Part shown: one piece after another, positions 25,622 to 36,013 of the stretch
Position numbering within the stretch: position 1 is the first letter of the stretch
How the letters are laid out: every line of letters starts with the position of its first letter
Assembly (NCBI GenBank): GCA_963768025.1
Contig: CAVYGM010000033.1
Coordinates: 1-64,000 of the forward strand
Direction of reading: 5' to 3'
Length of the DNA stretch: 64,000 nt
Source: CAVYGM01 sp963768025
GTDB taxonomy: Bacteria > Bacteroidota > Bacteroidia > Cytophagales > Spirosomataceae
Made by a program: the position numbers and the translations under genes
The notes under the pieces: generated by a model
What the model saw: only the letters and a program-made list of their open reading frames with translations
The model's database searches: none
Told to the model about the DNA's origin: nothing

Positions 25622-28585
25622 TCAATTTATGGCTGCCGTCACCGATTCCCAAGGGATGTCCTTGGGATCGTGAACTAGCCGTAATCCTTCCACTTTTTGG
25701 TCATCAAAACAATATAGTTCCGAATCCACCGTAGCCCGAATAACAAGTCTGGATGACCTCTCGCGGCTTAGCTCAAATGTATCAAAGGCATCCTGCGGCT
25801 GAACTGCCCCCGTAGCAGGAACCTGTACCTCAATTGTACCATAGGAAACCACGCAGAAGGATTTTTCATGCCGGCTGAGATCGGCTCCCTGAATACTCTC
25901 CCCCGCTGGCAACTGAAATACAGCCAATGAGCTGGCTATTTCAATTAATTCATCTTCGTGGTAAATTGAAAAAAGGTCGGTTTGGCCGAGTACCCACACT
26001 TTATGGACGAGAAAATCATGAATCTTGGGTGCAGCCTGTATCTTTTTGCAAATAGAGATATGAAAAGAATCCTCCATTTCTTCCATACTCCACTGCAATT
26101 CATCAAAACGAAGGAGATCCAACTTATGCAGTTTATACAGTGCCATTTCGGCAATGATTTCGTAGGGTGAAATAGCCAGCGCCGCAAAAATCACCAGGTT
26201 TTTTTCGCTACTTTGATCTAACTCCCTCAGGGCACTCACTTTGAGCCATTGCGAAATCCGGGAGTAATGTTTGTTCACTATGTCCCTCAGTCTATCCTCA
26301 GGTACCAGGTGGTTGGTGGGGTAGTGCTCCGCACAGGCTTTCAACCTGTCCTGAATCGGCCGATCCTCAAACAATGGAATCAACTTGTTTTTCCATTCCT
26401 GCGGCAGCGACATATTCATCACTTCCAGCAGATAGCCATAGGTTTCGTCTTCCTCCCGCAGAAGCAGATCGCATATAAAGTCGTAGTGCTGCTCCTGGGT
26501 CAGGAGGGAGAGTAGGTTAAATATCTGCGGGATCACCCTCCGTTTTTCCTTTTGCAGGGCAACTTGAATTTGTGACCAGGGAGGGTACTGTTCCAAGTCC
26601 CTTTGCGAGGCCATGATCCAGACGAGGAGTTCAATCCGACTGTCGATTTCGGCATTGATGTAGCTTCGCTCGGTAATCCGGGCCACGTAATGAAGGTGCT
26701 TCAGCGCGGCGTACACCTCATCCCGAATCAGCACGTCGGGGGTATTCATCAGCGACCTCAGGAATCGGATAGCGTCCTTCCCGCCTATATGCCTGATAAT
26801 TCGGATGAGTCGAAGTCTGAATTCGGTTTGGCCTTCGGCGCGGCTGAAATTACGCGTCAATTCCCGGATTACGGGCTCTCCCACCGTCATGAGGGCATAG
26901 GCGGCGGATTGATGATAGCGGTCGGAAGGGAGGTGGCTAATGAGCAGCGGCCAAAGCTCGGCCTTGCGTAGTACCCCGGCAGCTTTGAGGGCTGCCCCCT
27001 TCACATCGGGCGACTCATCGTTGATGAGTGCGGCCAAATGCCTGAACGCAAAGTATCGGCCCGATTCCCCCAGGAGTTCGGCAGCCAGCACCCGGTTGTG
27101 GGCATCGGGTGAATTGGAAAGCTTTATTATAAAATCAAAATTGCTGTATTCGTAATTGAGCTTGGGGGGCTTCTTGATACTGGCAATCTGCCGCGAAAGG
27201 GTACTATACAAATCATAACTTTGCGTGACCCAATCCTGGGATTTTTGCAAAAGCGAGTTCAAAACCAACCGGTAGGAGACCTGGGTCTTCAAAGACAAAT
27301 AAAACCAGCCGATCAGGATCAAGATAAAAAATCCGGCGATTTCCACCGTTCCGACAAAACTGAAACTGGTAAGTGCCAGTAGAATGACACCCGGTATGAT
27401 ATTACCCAGGGCCTTGGGGCCCCCTTCTATCCGGCTCTGCACGGCCGCCCGTTCCTGAGCGGGTATGGGCTGAAGCAACATCTGGAGGGAGGGCTCGTTG
27501 ACGGATTTGCGCACCGGACTCATAAAAAACCGACTCATGACGATAAACGCAAAAAACAGGGATGTGGTACCATACACCACTCCATAGCCAACCGCCAGCG
27601 CGGTACTAAAAAGCAGAGCAACCGGCAGAATGGCTATTCCCACTTTCAGGCCGTAATTATTCATGATTTTGCCATACACAACGGCCTTTATTCCCGTTTC
27701 GAATATGGCACAAAAGCCAAAAAACACCCCCAGAAAACTCGCGAGTAGTTCCTTGTCGGGGTACACTTTTTTGGATTCCACCGCGAACATGAAGTCCACA
27801 AAAAACAACCCGATAACGGGCATCATGGCCAACAAAAACACCAGGCGATAATAGGGGTTGGCAAGGAAGTCTTTCCAGGTGCGGGTATCGGAAGGTGTTT
27901 CTTCCTTGATTTCCTCCTTTACGACGACATCCAGATTGGCAGAGAAACGGCGAACGATTCGGTTCATCAGGAAGCTGCACCCCAAAACTGAAAAGGCCGC
28001 GACGTAAAGAAGCTGGTCGGTGGTGATAAACTTTAACAGCAGTGGAACGGAAAAAAAGCTAATAATGGAGGAAATCACCTCCCCAGTACCGATCAGTCCG
28101 AACAGGCGTTTTGCCTGCTGGATTTTGAAGATTTTAGCCGCGGTGGACCAGAAGGTAATCCCGTTTACAAATACAAAAACCCGGTTCCAAACAAATAGAA
28201 AGAATATAAAGACACTGGCTTCGCTAATTTGAAACAGGAACAACAGCCCGGTTACCGACGCCATCAGGAAATAAATGAGGGAATTGATGAGGACCGTAAA
28301 CCGGATTTTTTTCTGCAAATAATTAGTGACAAACCCAAGGCCATACACCGTAACGCCCCCCACAATGAAGGCCTTAGGCAACATGGTTCGGTCAAATGAA
28401 ATTAGAAACATAGAAGTAGTAGCGGTATAAAAGATTGCCACCGCTACCCCCATAAAGAAGGAAAAGCCAATAAACAATCCTACCGTACTTTCTTCGCCAA
28501 CATTCAGGCCAATGAACTTATAAAGGGTTTCTTTATTCAAGTGTAAGGGGTTAGGGGTTACAGAATGACCAGCTACTTTTTCCAA
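25622..28585 (-). CDS. ATP/ADP-translocase-like MFS transporter fused to HEAT repeats and a cyclic-nucleotide-like domain
   Basis: A 987-residue membrane protein. Residues about 30-430 form about twelve hydrophobic helices resembling NTT nucleotide transporters and distant MFS members (FFMGVAVAIFYTATTSMFL, VWNRVFVFVNGITFWSTAAKIF, RFFMSPVRKSVNEPSLQMLLQPIP). Residues about 480-780 are HEAT-like helix pairs (DAHNRVLAAELLGESG, ESPDVKGAALKAAGVLRKAEL). The C-terminal 120 residues look like a cyclic-nucleotide-binding fold (LFSIYHEDELIEIASSLAVFQLPAGESIQG). NTT-HEAT fusions are known from some non-parasitic bacteria. The cyclic-nucleotide part lacks a clear RxA-type phosphate cassette, so ligand binding is open. 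Position in the run suggests a sensor or regulated transporter rather than energy parasitism. Confidence 0.85.
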   Translation of the reverse strand: MEKVAGHSVTPNPLHLNKETLYKFIGLNVGEESTVGLFIGFSFFMGVAVAIFYTATTSMFLISFDRTMLPKAFIVGGVTVYGLGFVTNYLQKKIRFTVLINSLIYFLMASVTGLLFLFQISEASVFIFFLFVWNRVFVFVNGITFWSTAAKIFKIQQAKRLFGLIGTGEVISSIISFFSVPLLLKFITTDQLLYVAAFSVLGCSFLMNRIVRRFSANLDVVVKEEIKEETPSDTRTWKDFLANPYYRLVFLLAMMPVIGLFFVDFMFAVESKKVYPDKELLASFLGVFFGFCAIFETGIKAVVYGKIMNNYGLKVGIAILPVALLFSTALAVGYGVVYGTTSLFFAFIVMSRFFMSPVRKSVNEPSLQMLLQPIPAQERAAVQSRIEGGPKALGNIIPGVILLALTSFSFVGTVEIAGFFILILIGWFYLSLKTQVSYRLVLNSLLQKSQDWVTQSYDLYSTLSRQIASIKKPPKLNYEYSNFDFIIKLSNSPDAHNRVLAAELLGESGRYFAFRHLAALINDESPDVKGAALKAAGVLRKAELWPLLISHLPSDRYHQSAAYALMTVGEPVIRELTRNFSRAEGQTEFRLRLIRIIRHIGGKDAIRFLRSLMNTPDVLIRDEVYAALKHLHYVARITERSYINAEIDSRIELLVWIMASQRDLEQYPPWSQIQVALQKEKRRVIPQIFNLLSLLTQEQHYDFICDLLLREEDETYGYLLEVMNMSLPQEWKNKLIPLFEDRPIQDRLKACAEHYPTNHLVPEDRLRDIVNKHYSRISQWLKVSALRELDQSSEKNLVIFAALAISPYEIIAEMALYKLHKLDLLRFDELQWSMEEMEDSFHISICKKIQAAPKIHDFLVHKVWVLGQTDLFSIYHEDELIEIASSLAVFQLPAGESIQGADLSRHEKSFCVVSYGTIEVQVPATGAVQPQDAFDTFELSRERSSRLVIRATVDSELYCFDDQKVEGLRLVHDPKDIPWESVTAAIN

Positions 28586-28604
28586 AAATCAGGCGAGGGC
28601 TCCA

Positions 28605-29219
28605 TCAAACCGGATTTGGATTAAGAGCCAAATCCATGGACATCACATAGAATGGGCGCTCGGGCATCTCCGGAATGTTCTCGAGCTGTTCAATGAGGGT
28701 AAATCCTTTTTTTACCAGCGGCGACAACCGCAACTGTTGTGGAAATGCTATCACCACATCGGCATTTTTGGTTTTTGCCCGTTCTATCCGCACCAGATCC
28801 AGGCAATGGGACAAACCAGCCCGGCGAAAATCAGGGTCCACCACCAGCCGATTGATGGAGGCTACGCATTTGCCTTCGAACTGTACCCGGTGCATTGGTT
28901 TCAACAGGTGCGCGTAGGGTACATCGTCGAGTGAGGTGTGAATACTTAGCCGGGCAGCGGCTACAATATGGGGGCCTTTAGTAACGACCCAGTGGTACGA
29001 CCGCTCATCGAGTTCTTCGAGCCAGGCCTCCTGGGAAAAAAAGGCCGGATTTATTCCTTTTTCGTTTTTCCATCCCTTTATTCTGAATTTACCAATCTCA
29101 TTCATCCGCGTCGGATAGTGTACCTCACTTAGCTCAAGACCCATTTCTGGTAGAGATAATGTGTGCATCATAGCTTGTTTATTTGAACGATATGTTGATG
29201 AAGAATCTATAATAGTCAT
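28605..29219 (-). CDS. GNAT-fold acyltransferase, possibly N-acyl amino acid synthase-like
   Basis: 204 residues; the real start may be one of the two Met codons near residue 17, before MHTLSLPEMGLELSEV. An early FRIKGW segment and the central SINRLVVDPDFRRAGLSHCLDLVRIERAK cover the acyl-CoA-binding part of a GNAT fold, followed by DVVIAFPQQLRLSPLVKKGFTLI. The Arg-Trp N-terminal segment and RLVVDP core recall autoinducer synthase/FeeM-type members, which acylate small molecules, but this is only a pattern impression. It sits 19 bases after the NTT-HEAT gene on one side and 38 bases from the TonB receptor on the other, so it is part of the same transcript. Confidence 0.7.
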   Translation of the reverse strand: MTIIDSSSTYRSNKQAMMHTLSLPEMGLELSEVHYPTRMNEIGKFRIKGWKNEKGINPAFFSQEAWLEELDERSYHWVVTKGPHIVAAARLSIHTSLDDVPYAHLLKPMHRVQFEGKCVASINRLVVDPDFRRAGLSHCLDLVRIERAKTKNADVVIAFPQQLRLSPLVKKGFTLIEQLENIPEMPERPFYVMSMDLALNPNPV

Positions 29220-29257
29220 GGTAATACCTAGTAAAAACCGGCCCTTGGGCCCGTGTG

Positions 29258-31879
29258 CTAGCGATTGATATTGGCCAGAATTCCAATAGCGATGTACCTA
29301 CGCTCCTGAGGAAACCTCGCGGCAAAAGTGGTTCCATCAGCCTCCCGTATACCCGGAAAAAAGTACTCCGTGTCGGCCAAATTATTGACAATTAGCTGGA
29401 CGGATACCCCGTTGAACACATTTTCGTAGGTAATAGCCGAATTGAAAATGAGGTAGGGGTCAAACAGCGGGATCGGATTCTGACTACCCGAGGTACCCTT
29501 GCCGGTTCGGCGGGCCCCGGAATAGTTCGCACTAAGATTGACGTTCAGCTTGGAAATGAACTGGTAGTTTGCCCCCGCATTGAACATAAAACTAGCCACG
29601 TCGCTAATCCGAAGACCGTTCTGAAGATCCTTGGGATTGGTGACGGTAAAATTGCCCCAGATACTGAGTTGACCCATTTTGTAAGCGCCTTCCCCCTGAA
29701 GCCCCCATATCCGCTGCCGGCCGATGGGAGTAAATTGGTTAGTCACCCCCCCTTCGTAAACTACCTGCCTGGTTCCGATCACATTGCTATAATAAGCGTG
29801 GTAGGCAACCACACTGAAAGACAAATCCTTATTAAAGCGCATATTACCACTTACCTCGAAATTCCTAACCTGTTCGGGCTGGAGCGTGGGGTTATTGACC
29901 CGGCGGTCGGGGGCGGTTCCGTATTTTTGGAGGTTGGAAGCATCCTTGAATGCGGTGGCATAGGTGGCTTTAAAAATGAGCTTACCCAGCGTATAAATCG
30001 CGGCCAGCCTTGGGTTGAAGGCATTCCCGTAGCCACCAAAGTTCCTCACCCGGTTGTTGTCCAGGCGCAAGCCTGCCACTAGTTTCAAAAAGCTGCGCGG
30101 CCGGTAGGTAAGCTGACCATAGACTCCCACATCGCTACTTCTATAATAATTACCCCCGGCTATTGAATCCAGGAGGTACCCATTCTCGTCCGGGTCGATC
30201 TGGGACGACCTGATGTAGTCCCCCTGTACATAACTTTCCCGTATTTCCACCCCTCCACTCACATCCACTTTGGGCGTGGGAGTCCAGAACATCCTGAGTT
30301 CGTTGCGCAGTTGGTTCGAATAACGGTACAAATACTGGGTGGAGGTAGTCGGTGCCCGGCCGTTGGCCAGGTCGAGCAACGAGTACCGGGAGTTGAAATA
30401 GCCGGAGTAGGACGCCAGATTGGTGGCTCCATCAATGGCGTGTATCTTGAAAGAAGTGATGTTTAAAATCTGAAAATTATCCGTTATGGACTTGGTGTAT
30501 ATGGTGGAGAAGGCATTATTCACGGTGATCCAGCGGGAGTACTTGGGAGCCGAAAGCCGGGAACGGTTGGTGTACCAGGGCGACGCCCCCTCATTGGTGC
30601 GCCAGCTGTACGCAGATAGCACGAAATCTTTGAATTCCACCTTTGCACGCACAAACCAGTCGGAAGAGGAATTGTCGTATTCGACGGGCTGATCCCCGAT
30701 TTTGCTATCAAACACAAACTGGTTATCCAGCAGGGTGGCCTTCTGCCGGCCTTTCTCGGAAAGCCGGATCGCCGACGCTTTCCCATCCGTAAGGTCCATT
30801 TCAAAAAGATCGCTATTGGGAAACTTTGTTAGGAGACCCGAGCTATTCAAATAGTTTTGGGCCAGAAAATTCCCCTTGGCATCAGTTCCCTGTATCCCCA
30901 GAATGTTCTTGTACTGATCCGGTTTTCGCGAATCGTAGTTCCAGGTGGGAAAGCGCGAAATGTCCATTTCGTCGGAATGGAAATAGCGGCCCGTAACGGA
31001 TACGGCTACTTCTTTGGTTTTGGCGGTTAAGGTTCCGTCAATGTACTTCGAATTCCAGGTTCCGTACCTCGACTGCCCCCTGAACAGGAGCTTGTTGGTG
31101 GTACCAATGCTCGCTTTGTGATTTTTAGTAATGACATTTATCACCCCGGAAAACGCGTTGGCCCCGTACAACGTGGACGCCGGACCGTAAATGATCTCTA
31201 CCCGTTCGATGTCGGAGATGGGATACTGCCGCGAAATTTGGATATTGTTCGATACCAGGTCGTTTTCTTCAATGCCGTCAATGAGCAGCAAAATCCGGTC
31301 GTTCGATATCGATCGGTAGCCCCGTTGGTAGAAGTAGGAGTACCCCGGGCCATTTCCTTTGGCTATATCGAATCCGGGCAAATCGTGTAGCATTTGTTCC
31401 AGGTTCTGGTAGCCCCGCTGCTGAATCTCCACGTCGGTGATCACCATTACCGTGGCGGGTACCTGAAGGAGATTTTCAGCTTTTTTGGAAACAGACGTAA
31501 TTTGGATGATTTGCTCAAGCTGTGCCTTCATTTCCACCACGATCGACTTAAATTGTTCGGAGGACGAAAAATCGGGCTCGAAGTTGGGATTTATCGCCAG
31601 AATCCGGTTGACTGTCATCCTGGCTCTTTCAACGGAATCTATGGCCAGGAAGGTCTTAACCAGGATTTTATAGGCCTGCACACGCCCATCCTCATTGAAC
31701 CCATTCTCCAGGCAAGGCAGCAGGCTGGAAAGTACCTCGTCGAAATTCCCGGTGGCGTATTTTTTTTCAGCTTCCGGAAGTAGAATGGATTCGTCGCAGG
31801 TAGCCTGCGCTCGGCCTTCCACCCCTTTCAGAAGCAGTATCAAACTCAGTACTAGGAAATATGTAAAGCGTATCTTCAT
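29258..31879 (-). CDS. TonB-dependent receptor with an N-terminal helical-repeat domain
   Basis: About 873 residues from the ATG at 31879, giving the signal peptide MKIRFTYFLVLSLILLLKG. Residues about 30-125 are a TPR-like helical region (LLPEAEKKYATGNFDEVLSSLLPCL, RARMTVNRILAINPNFEP), where most Bacteroidota receptors carry a CarboxypepD_reg-like or STN domain. The plug (about 130-250) has PATVMVITDVEIQQRGYQNL and VEIIYGPASTLYGANAFSGVINVITK, and a 22-strand barrel ends RYIAIGILANINR. No SusD is adjacent. It is encoded inside a signalling transcript, 18 bases after the nSTAND-WD40 gene, so it may serve signal input. Ligand unknown. Confidence 0.88.
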   Translation of the reverse strand: MKIRFTYFLVLSLILLLKGVEGRAQATCDESILLPEAEKKYATGNFDEVLSSLLPCLENGFNEDGRVQAYKILVKTFLAIDSVERARMTVNRILAINPNFEPDFSSSEQFKSIVVEMKAQLEQIIQITSVSKKAENLLQVPATVMVITDVEIQQRGYQNLEQMLHDLPGFDIAKGNGPGYSYFYQRGYRSISNDRILLLIDGIEENDLVSNNIQISRQYPISDIERVEIIYGPASTLYGANAFSGVINVITKNHKASIGTTNKLLFRGQSRYGTWNSKYIDGTLTAKTKEVAVSVTGRYFHSDEMDISRFPTWNYDSRKPDQYKNILGIQGTDAKGNFLAQNYLNSSGLLTKFPNSDLFEMDLTDGKASAIRLSEKGRQKATLLDNQFVFDSKIGDQPVEYDNSSSDWFVRAKVEFKDFVLSAYSWRTNEGASPWYTNRSRLSAPKYSRWITVNNAFSTIYTKSITDNFQILNITSFKIHAIDGATNLASYSGYFNSRYSLLDLANGRAPTTSTQYLYRYSNQLRNELRMFWTPTPKVDVSGGVEIRESYVQGDYIRSSQIDPDENGYLLDSIAGGNYYRSSDVGVYGQLTYRPRSFLKLVAGLRLDNNRVRNFGGYGNAFNPRLAAIYTLGKLIFKATYATAFKDASNLQKYGTAPDRRVNNPTLQPEQVRNFEVSGNMRFNKDLSFSVVAYHAYYSNVIGTRQVVYEGGVTNQFTPIGRQRIWGLQGEGAYKMGQLSIWGNFTVTNPKDLQNGLRISDVASFMFNAGANYQFISKLNVNLSANYSGARRTGKGTSGSQNPIPLFDPYLIFNSAITYENVFNGVSVQLIVNNLADTEYFFPGIREADGTTFAARFPQERRYIAIGILANINR

Positions 31880-31897
31880 AAGCGAACCCACTGTTTT

Positions 31898-34800
31898 CTA
31901 TTGAACCTCCTTTTTTGCCGATTTCTCATACGGAATATCCTTCCCTATGTACCGGTTCCACTCATCTACGGTCATATCGCGGTCAATTTTCTGAACTACC
32001 TGCTGGTATAAATCATCGGCACTGATGCTCCAAATTCGGGTGGTTCTATCCGCCCCACAGGCTAGTAGCTGCTTACTATCCTTCGAGAAGGTAAGGCCCA
32101 ATACCCACGTATCAAAATCATCAATCACGACGGGTTGTACCTGACGGTTAGAAATATTTTCATAGTTCCACAGATGCACCGTCCAGTCGTAGCTACAGGT
32201 AGCCATAAGGCTACCATCCGGTGAAAAAACAATGTCATTGACCGGAGAAGTATGCCTTCCTGATAAGGGAAGTCCGATTCGATCAATTTTGTTGCCGACA
32301 AAGTTCCACTGATAAAGCGACCCCGCTGAATTGGCCGTAACCAGGTGGGTACCCAATGGATCGAAGGCCAGAGCCGTAACCCGGGCTCCAAAACCATAAT
32401 AATTGAACGAGACGGGCTCCTTCTTTAAGTTGGCTACGTCAAAAATCACCACCCGTCCGTTGGTAGCACCGCAGGCCAGGTGTTTGCCATCGGGTGTGAG
32501 CCGGGCACAAAACATATCAATAGCTGACCGGACAGTCTGCAACGAATCTAACCCCTTGGAGGTGACTTTCCAGGTCCGCACCACCCCATCGCCACTCACC
32601 GTGATCATACTTTCCGGCGTTTTGTTCAGTAGTACCGTATGTATAACTCCGTTGTTTGTTCGGATCACCTGTGGCATAGCCGAGGGCAGCATGGTATCCC
32701 ACACGTACAGCTCGCCGGTGGCACTACCCGCTACGAGCTTGCTGCCATCGGCCGAAAAAGCAATGGATCTCAACGAAGGACTAGTTTTCTGAAGGGAGGC
32801 CTTTTTTTCAGAAATCGCCACACTGTACGTCTGCACATTCATGCGCCTGTCCATGTCGGCGTCCCATACTTTAATGGTTCCGTCGTCCCCTGCCGATGCG
32901 TAGCACCTCGCCGGTTGGTTTTTTAACCAACGTCCGGACAATATCGCGGTGGAGTCTTAACACCGTACTCTTATCGGAGGCTCTGGATAAAGCTCTAAAA
33001 ATATCCGGATTATCCTTCTGTCCCCCGTTGCGCAGATTGAACCGATAGGCCTGCGCTGCCAAAATAGCCGGAAGCCCTTCCTGGGAGTTTTCGGCCATCT
33101 GGTACGACTGGATGGCAATGGATCTGGCAACGGCCTTGCCGCGCTGTTCCTCGGCGTCCTTTTGGGATACAATGGCTTCCTTCCGGGAAATATCCGCCTG
33201 AAACCGCATGGAATCGGCAATGGCCCGGGCTTTTACCGCCAGATCCTTTTGCCGCTCGGCAATTTTTTGGGCCGAATCAGCCTTTACCTTCTCAATCACC
33301 GCAATCTGCTTGGCTATTACCGCCTCTATCCGCTTCACTTCTGCCAGCTGTTGCTCGCGTACTGCGATGGAGCGTTGCTCCTCGGTAAGGCGGCGCTGCT
33401 GCTCGGCGATTGTTTCCTGTTGTTCCGCTATTCGTTTTTGGGAAAATGACTCCTTGGTTTGTTCTTCCGCCCTTGCCCGCTCAGCCAAGGCAACCTTTTC
33501 CTTTTCGAGTGATTGTTTGCGGCTCTGTTCCGCATCGTAGCGCAGCACCAGGGATATCACCAGGAACATCAGCGACATCAATGAGCCTACGCCCATCACT
33601 ACCGCGAAGTAGCGGGCTCTTTTTAATTCTCGCTGCTGCTTATCTTCGTTGTTTTTCAGAATATTCTCATACTCCGTGCGGCTATGATCCACGTAGTTGA
33701 TGACCCTTTCAAAATAGGGGTCGTATTTTTCGGCCCACGCCTTGGTAGGCTTTTTCTCTTTAAGCCACTTTTGGGTTATCTGTAATTCGGGATTGACCAG
33801 GAGGCCCGTTCTGCCCGCCTGGTACAACTGGGCCGACTGCGCAATTTTTTTGTAGAGCTTGGCCGACTCTGTTTCATCCGTAACCCAGGCTTGCAGCCGC
33901 CCCCACAAAGTCAGGATTCGTTCGTGGGAGATATCAATGAAGGAATCCTGGTCCAGATCCTGAGTATAGGATGGCGTAAGGAAGGCGGTTCCCTGCTGCC
34001 TGAATCGGTTGATGACGTCCGTGAGGAGTTCTTCCGGCAGATCCGTCACCCGGATGATCCGGCTCAATAAGGTAGGGCTCAACACGCCAATGTCACCAGG
34101 AGCAAGCTTTACGAGGGAGGTGAAAACATCCTGAATGGCCAGGCGGCTTTTTTCACTAGGCAAGTCGTGGTAAATCTCCTCGGCGTGGCGGGCAATGGCG
34201 TCCTTCATGGTTCCGATGGCCTCGTAATGAACCACATCCATGGGTTTGGACCGATCCTGCCGCTCCCAGTAGTTCCAGGTTCGCATGAGAGCATGTTGGA
34301 GAATGGGCAGGATGTCGTAGCTGCTGCCCGCCTCCTGAATCAGGAGATCCACCAGTTCATTAGATATGGCCCCCTTCCGAAGTTGGACGGGCATGACGAT
34401 GGCCCTACGAATTTCGTCGAGGTTCATCTTTGGCAAAAGATAATACCCCTGATTGATCAATTCCGTAAACCCGTCGTAGTTGGTGCAGGCGTCCAGGAAA
34501 TCGGATCGCATGGTGAGTACCACATAAACCTGGCAGTTTTTCCGCTGCACAATATCCATCACAATGCTGATCAGCTGCGCCGATTCATCGTGGCCCGTCA
34601 GATCGATTTCCTCTTTTTTGTAGCGAAATATTTCCTCAAACTGATCGATGACGAGCAAGGTATTCTTCTCCTGAATTTGCTGCAACCTGTCGCAGAGCAG
34701 GGTGGGATTCTGCGCTAATTCGCTTTCGATACCATTGGAATCAGTCGCAAAGTCGGGAATCTCACGGGTGAGCGCGCGCATCAAATTCCGGATGGGGGTA

Positions 34801-35066
34801 GCTCCGGGTTTGAACAGGATAATATTCCAATCCGCCACCTCCGTGCCACTTAGTTTTTCCTTTTCCAGGGAGGGAATCAGTCCAGCTTTGATCATGGAGG
34901 ATTTGCCACTGCCCGAAGAAGCCACAATGGCCAAAAACCGGGTAATGGAAAGCTTCTTTCGTAAAGCTGTAATATGACTTTCCCGGCCAAAAAACAGTTC
35001 TGAATCCTGGGATTCAAAACTACTTAGGCCGGGAAAGGGATTAGTATATCGAATTTTAACAGACAT
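31898..35066 (-). CDS. nSTAND ATPase with coiled coil and WD40 repeats, split by an apparent frameshift
   Basis: The first frame (35066-32871) gives an nSTAND1 NTPase: NPFPGLSSFESQDSELFFGRE-type opening, P-loop SSGSGKSS near 49, Walker B LLVIDQFEEIF near 139, a membrane helix near 485-507, a long charged coiled coil (510-690) and the start of a WD40 unit (HRDIVRTLVKKPTGEVL). The second frame (to 31898) continues ASAGDDGTIKVWD and about six more WD40 blades. Removing one base at about 32900 joins the two into a perfect repeat, total about 1056 residues. Such proteins are signal-dependent scaffolds, some acting in conflict or developmental signalling. It heads toward the TonB receptor and follows the RsbW-like gene by 111 bases. 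Confidence 0.85.
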
Positions 35067-35177
35067 ATCACGTACTAATTCCGAGAAAGGAAAACGTATA
35101 CATTCTTTAAAGTGGTTTAGAAAATGAGGTTGTACTTTGACTACGGAGTGACAGCATACGAATTAAAACCCTTTGAA

Positions 35178-35606
35178 CTAATCTTTTTTGTCCAATTTCA
35201 TTTTAAAAATATTACGGTTGTGGTTGTCCACGTATTCATAAACGAAATCATCTACCCCGTTTATGGTCAGAAAAATCCCTAATCCACCAATTGCCCTTTC
35301 CTCCAAAGGTTTCATGAGATCTTCTTCTTCGGGTAAGTCGCGGGACAACGGATCAAACGGCGTTGCCTCATCCTCAAAAACCACTACCAACTCATCTTCT
35401 GACTGGGAATAGGACACCTCAATATCCCCCGTTAGCCCCGCGTCTTCGTAACCATACAAAACAATGTTGGTGGCTATTTCGTCGGCAGCGAGCATCAGGT
35501 TATAGCTTGGTTTTTTACCCAGACCAGCAAGTTCGGAAATTTCCTTGATGTATTGTCGGATTTGGTCTATTGATTCGACCGTCCCGGGGAATATTTTTGA
35601 TTCCAT
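35178..35606 (-). CDS. RsbW-like anti-sigma/serine-kinase (HATPase_c_2) protein
   Basis: A 142-residue soluble GHKL ATPase of the RsbW/SpoIIAB type. The N-box helix LMLAADEIATNIVLYGY contains the ExxxN pattern, the second strand gives LVVVFEDEATPFDP, and the G-rich lid is AIGGLGIFLT. Members bind a sigma factor or other target and phosphorylate STAS antagonists. It lies 13 bases downstream of the STAS gene at 35620, a classic antagonist-kinase pair. No sigma factor gene is present in the window, so the target is unknown; a non-sigma output is possible, as in some cyanobacterial and Bacteroidota partner switches. Confidence 0.9.
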   Translation of the reverse strand: MESKIFPGTVESIDQIRQYIKEISELAGLGKKPSYNLMLAADEIATNIVLYGYEDAGLTGDIEVSYSQSEDELVVVFEDEATPFDPLSRDLPEEEDLMKPLEERAIGGLGIFLTINGVDDFVYEYVDNHNRNIFKMKLDKKD

Positions 35607-35619
35607 CGGCGGGAAATGC

Positions 35620-35955
35620 TTAGCTAGGATAGGTATCTACGATTGTCACACTGTGCAGCAATCCCGTTTTTTCGAGAGTGTCCACAATAGGCTCCTGTGG
35701 TTTTACGATGAATATATTCAGGGAAGGGCCGATCTTTTGCTTGGAGAAAATCAATACCCTCAGCCCAGCCGATGCCATAAAGGTGAGTTGCTCCATGTCC
35801 AAAACCAAATCCTTCGGCGACTCAAGGGCAACTTTTTCAATCTCCTTCTGAAAGAGACGAGCCGATAGAGAGTCGAGTTCGCCCGTGAGTTGTATCGTAG
35901 CTACTTTGCCTACTTCGGCTACGTCCGAAACCGTGGAATTTATTGAAAAGCTCAT
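35620..35955 (-). CDS. STAS-domain anti-sigma factor antagonist
   Basis: 111 residues with a STAS fold: VATIQLTGELDSLSARLFQKEIE, DLVLDMEQLTFMASAGLRVLIF and a C-terminal EKTGLLHSVTIVD helix. The phosphoacceptor loop reads MASAGLR with Ser62 in place of the usual D-S-S-G-L context: the preceding Asp is Ala, a variant also seen in other Bacteroidota STAS proteins. It should be phosphorylated by the RsbW-like protein 13 bases downstream and dephosphorylated by the PP2C at 19594. One of two antagonists in this run. Confidence 0.9.
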   Translation of the reverse strand: MSFSINSTVSDVAEVGKVATIQLTGELDSLSARLFQKEIEKVALESPKDLVLDMEQLTFMASAGLRVLIFSKQKIGPSLNIFIVKPQEPIVDTLEKTGLLHSVTIVDTYPS

Positions 35956-36013
35956 TTTTTTTTAATGTTTACTGGTTAGTGTTCAGAAAATAGTTTGATA
36001 AAAAGCCAACCCG

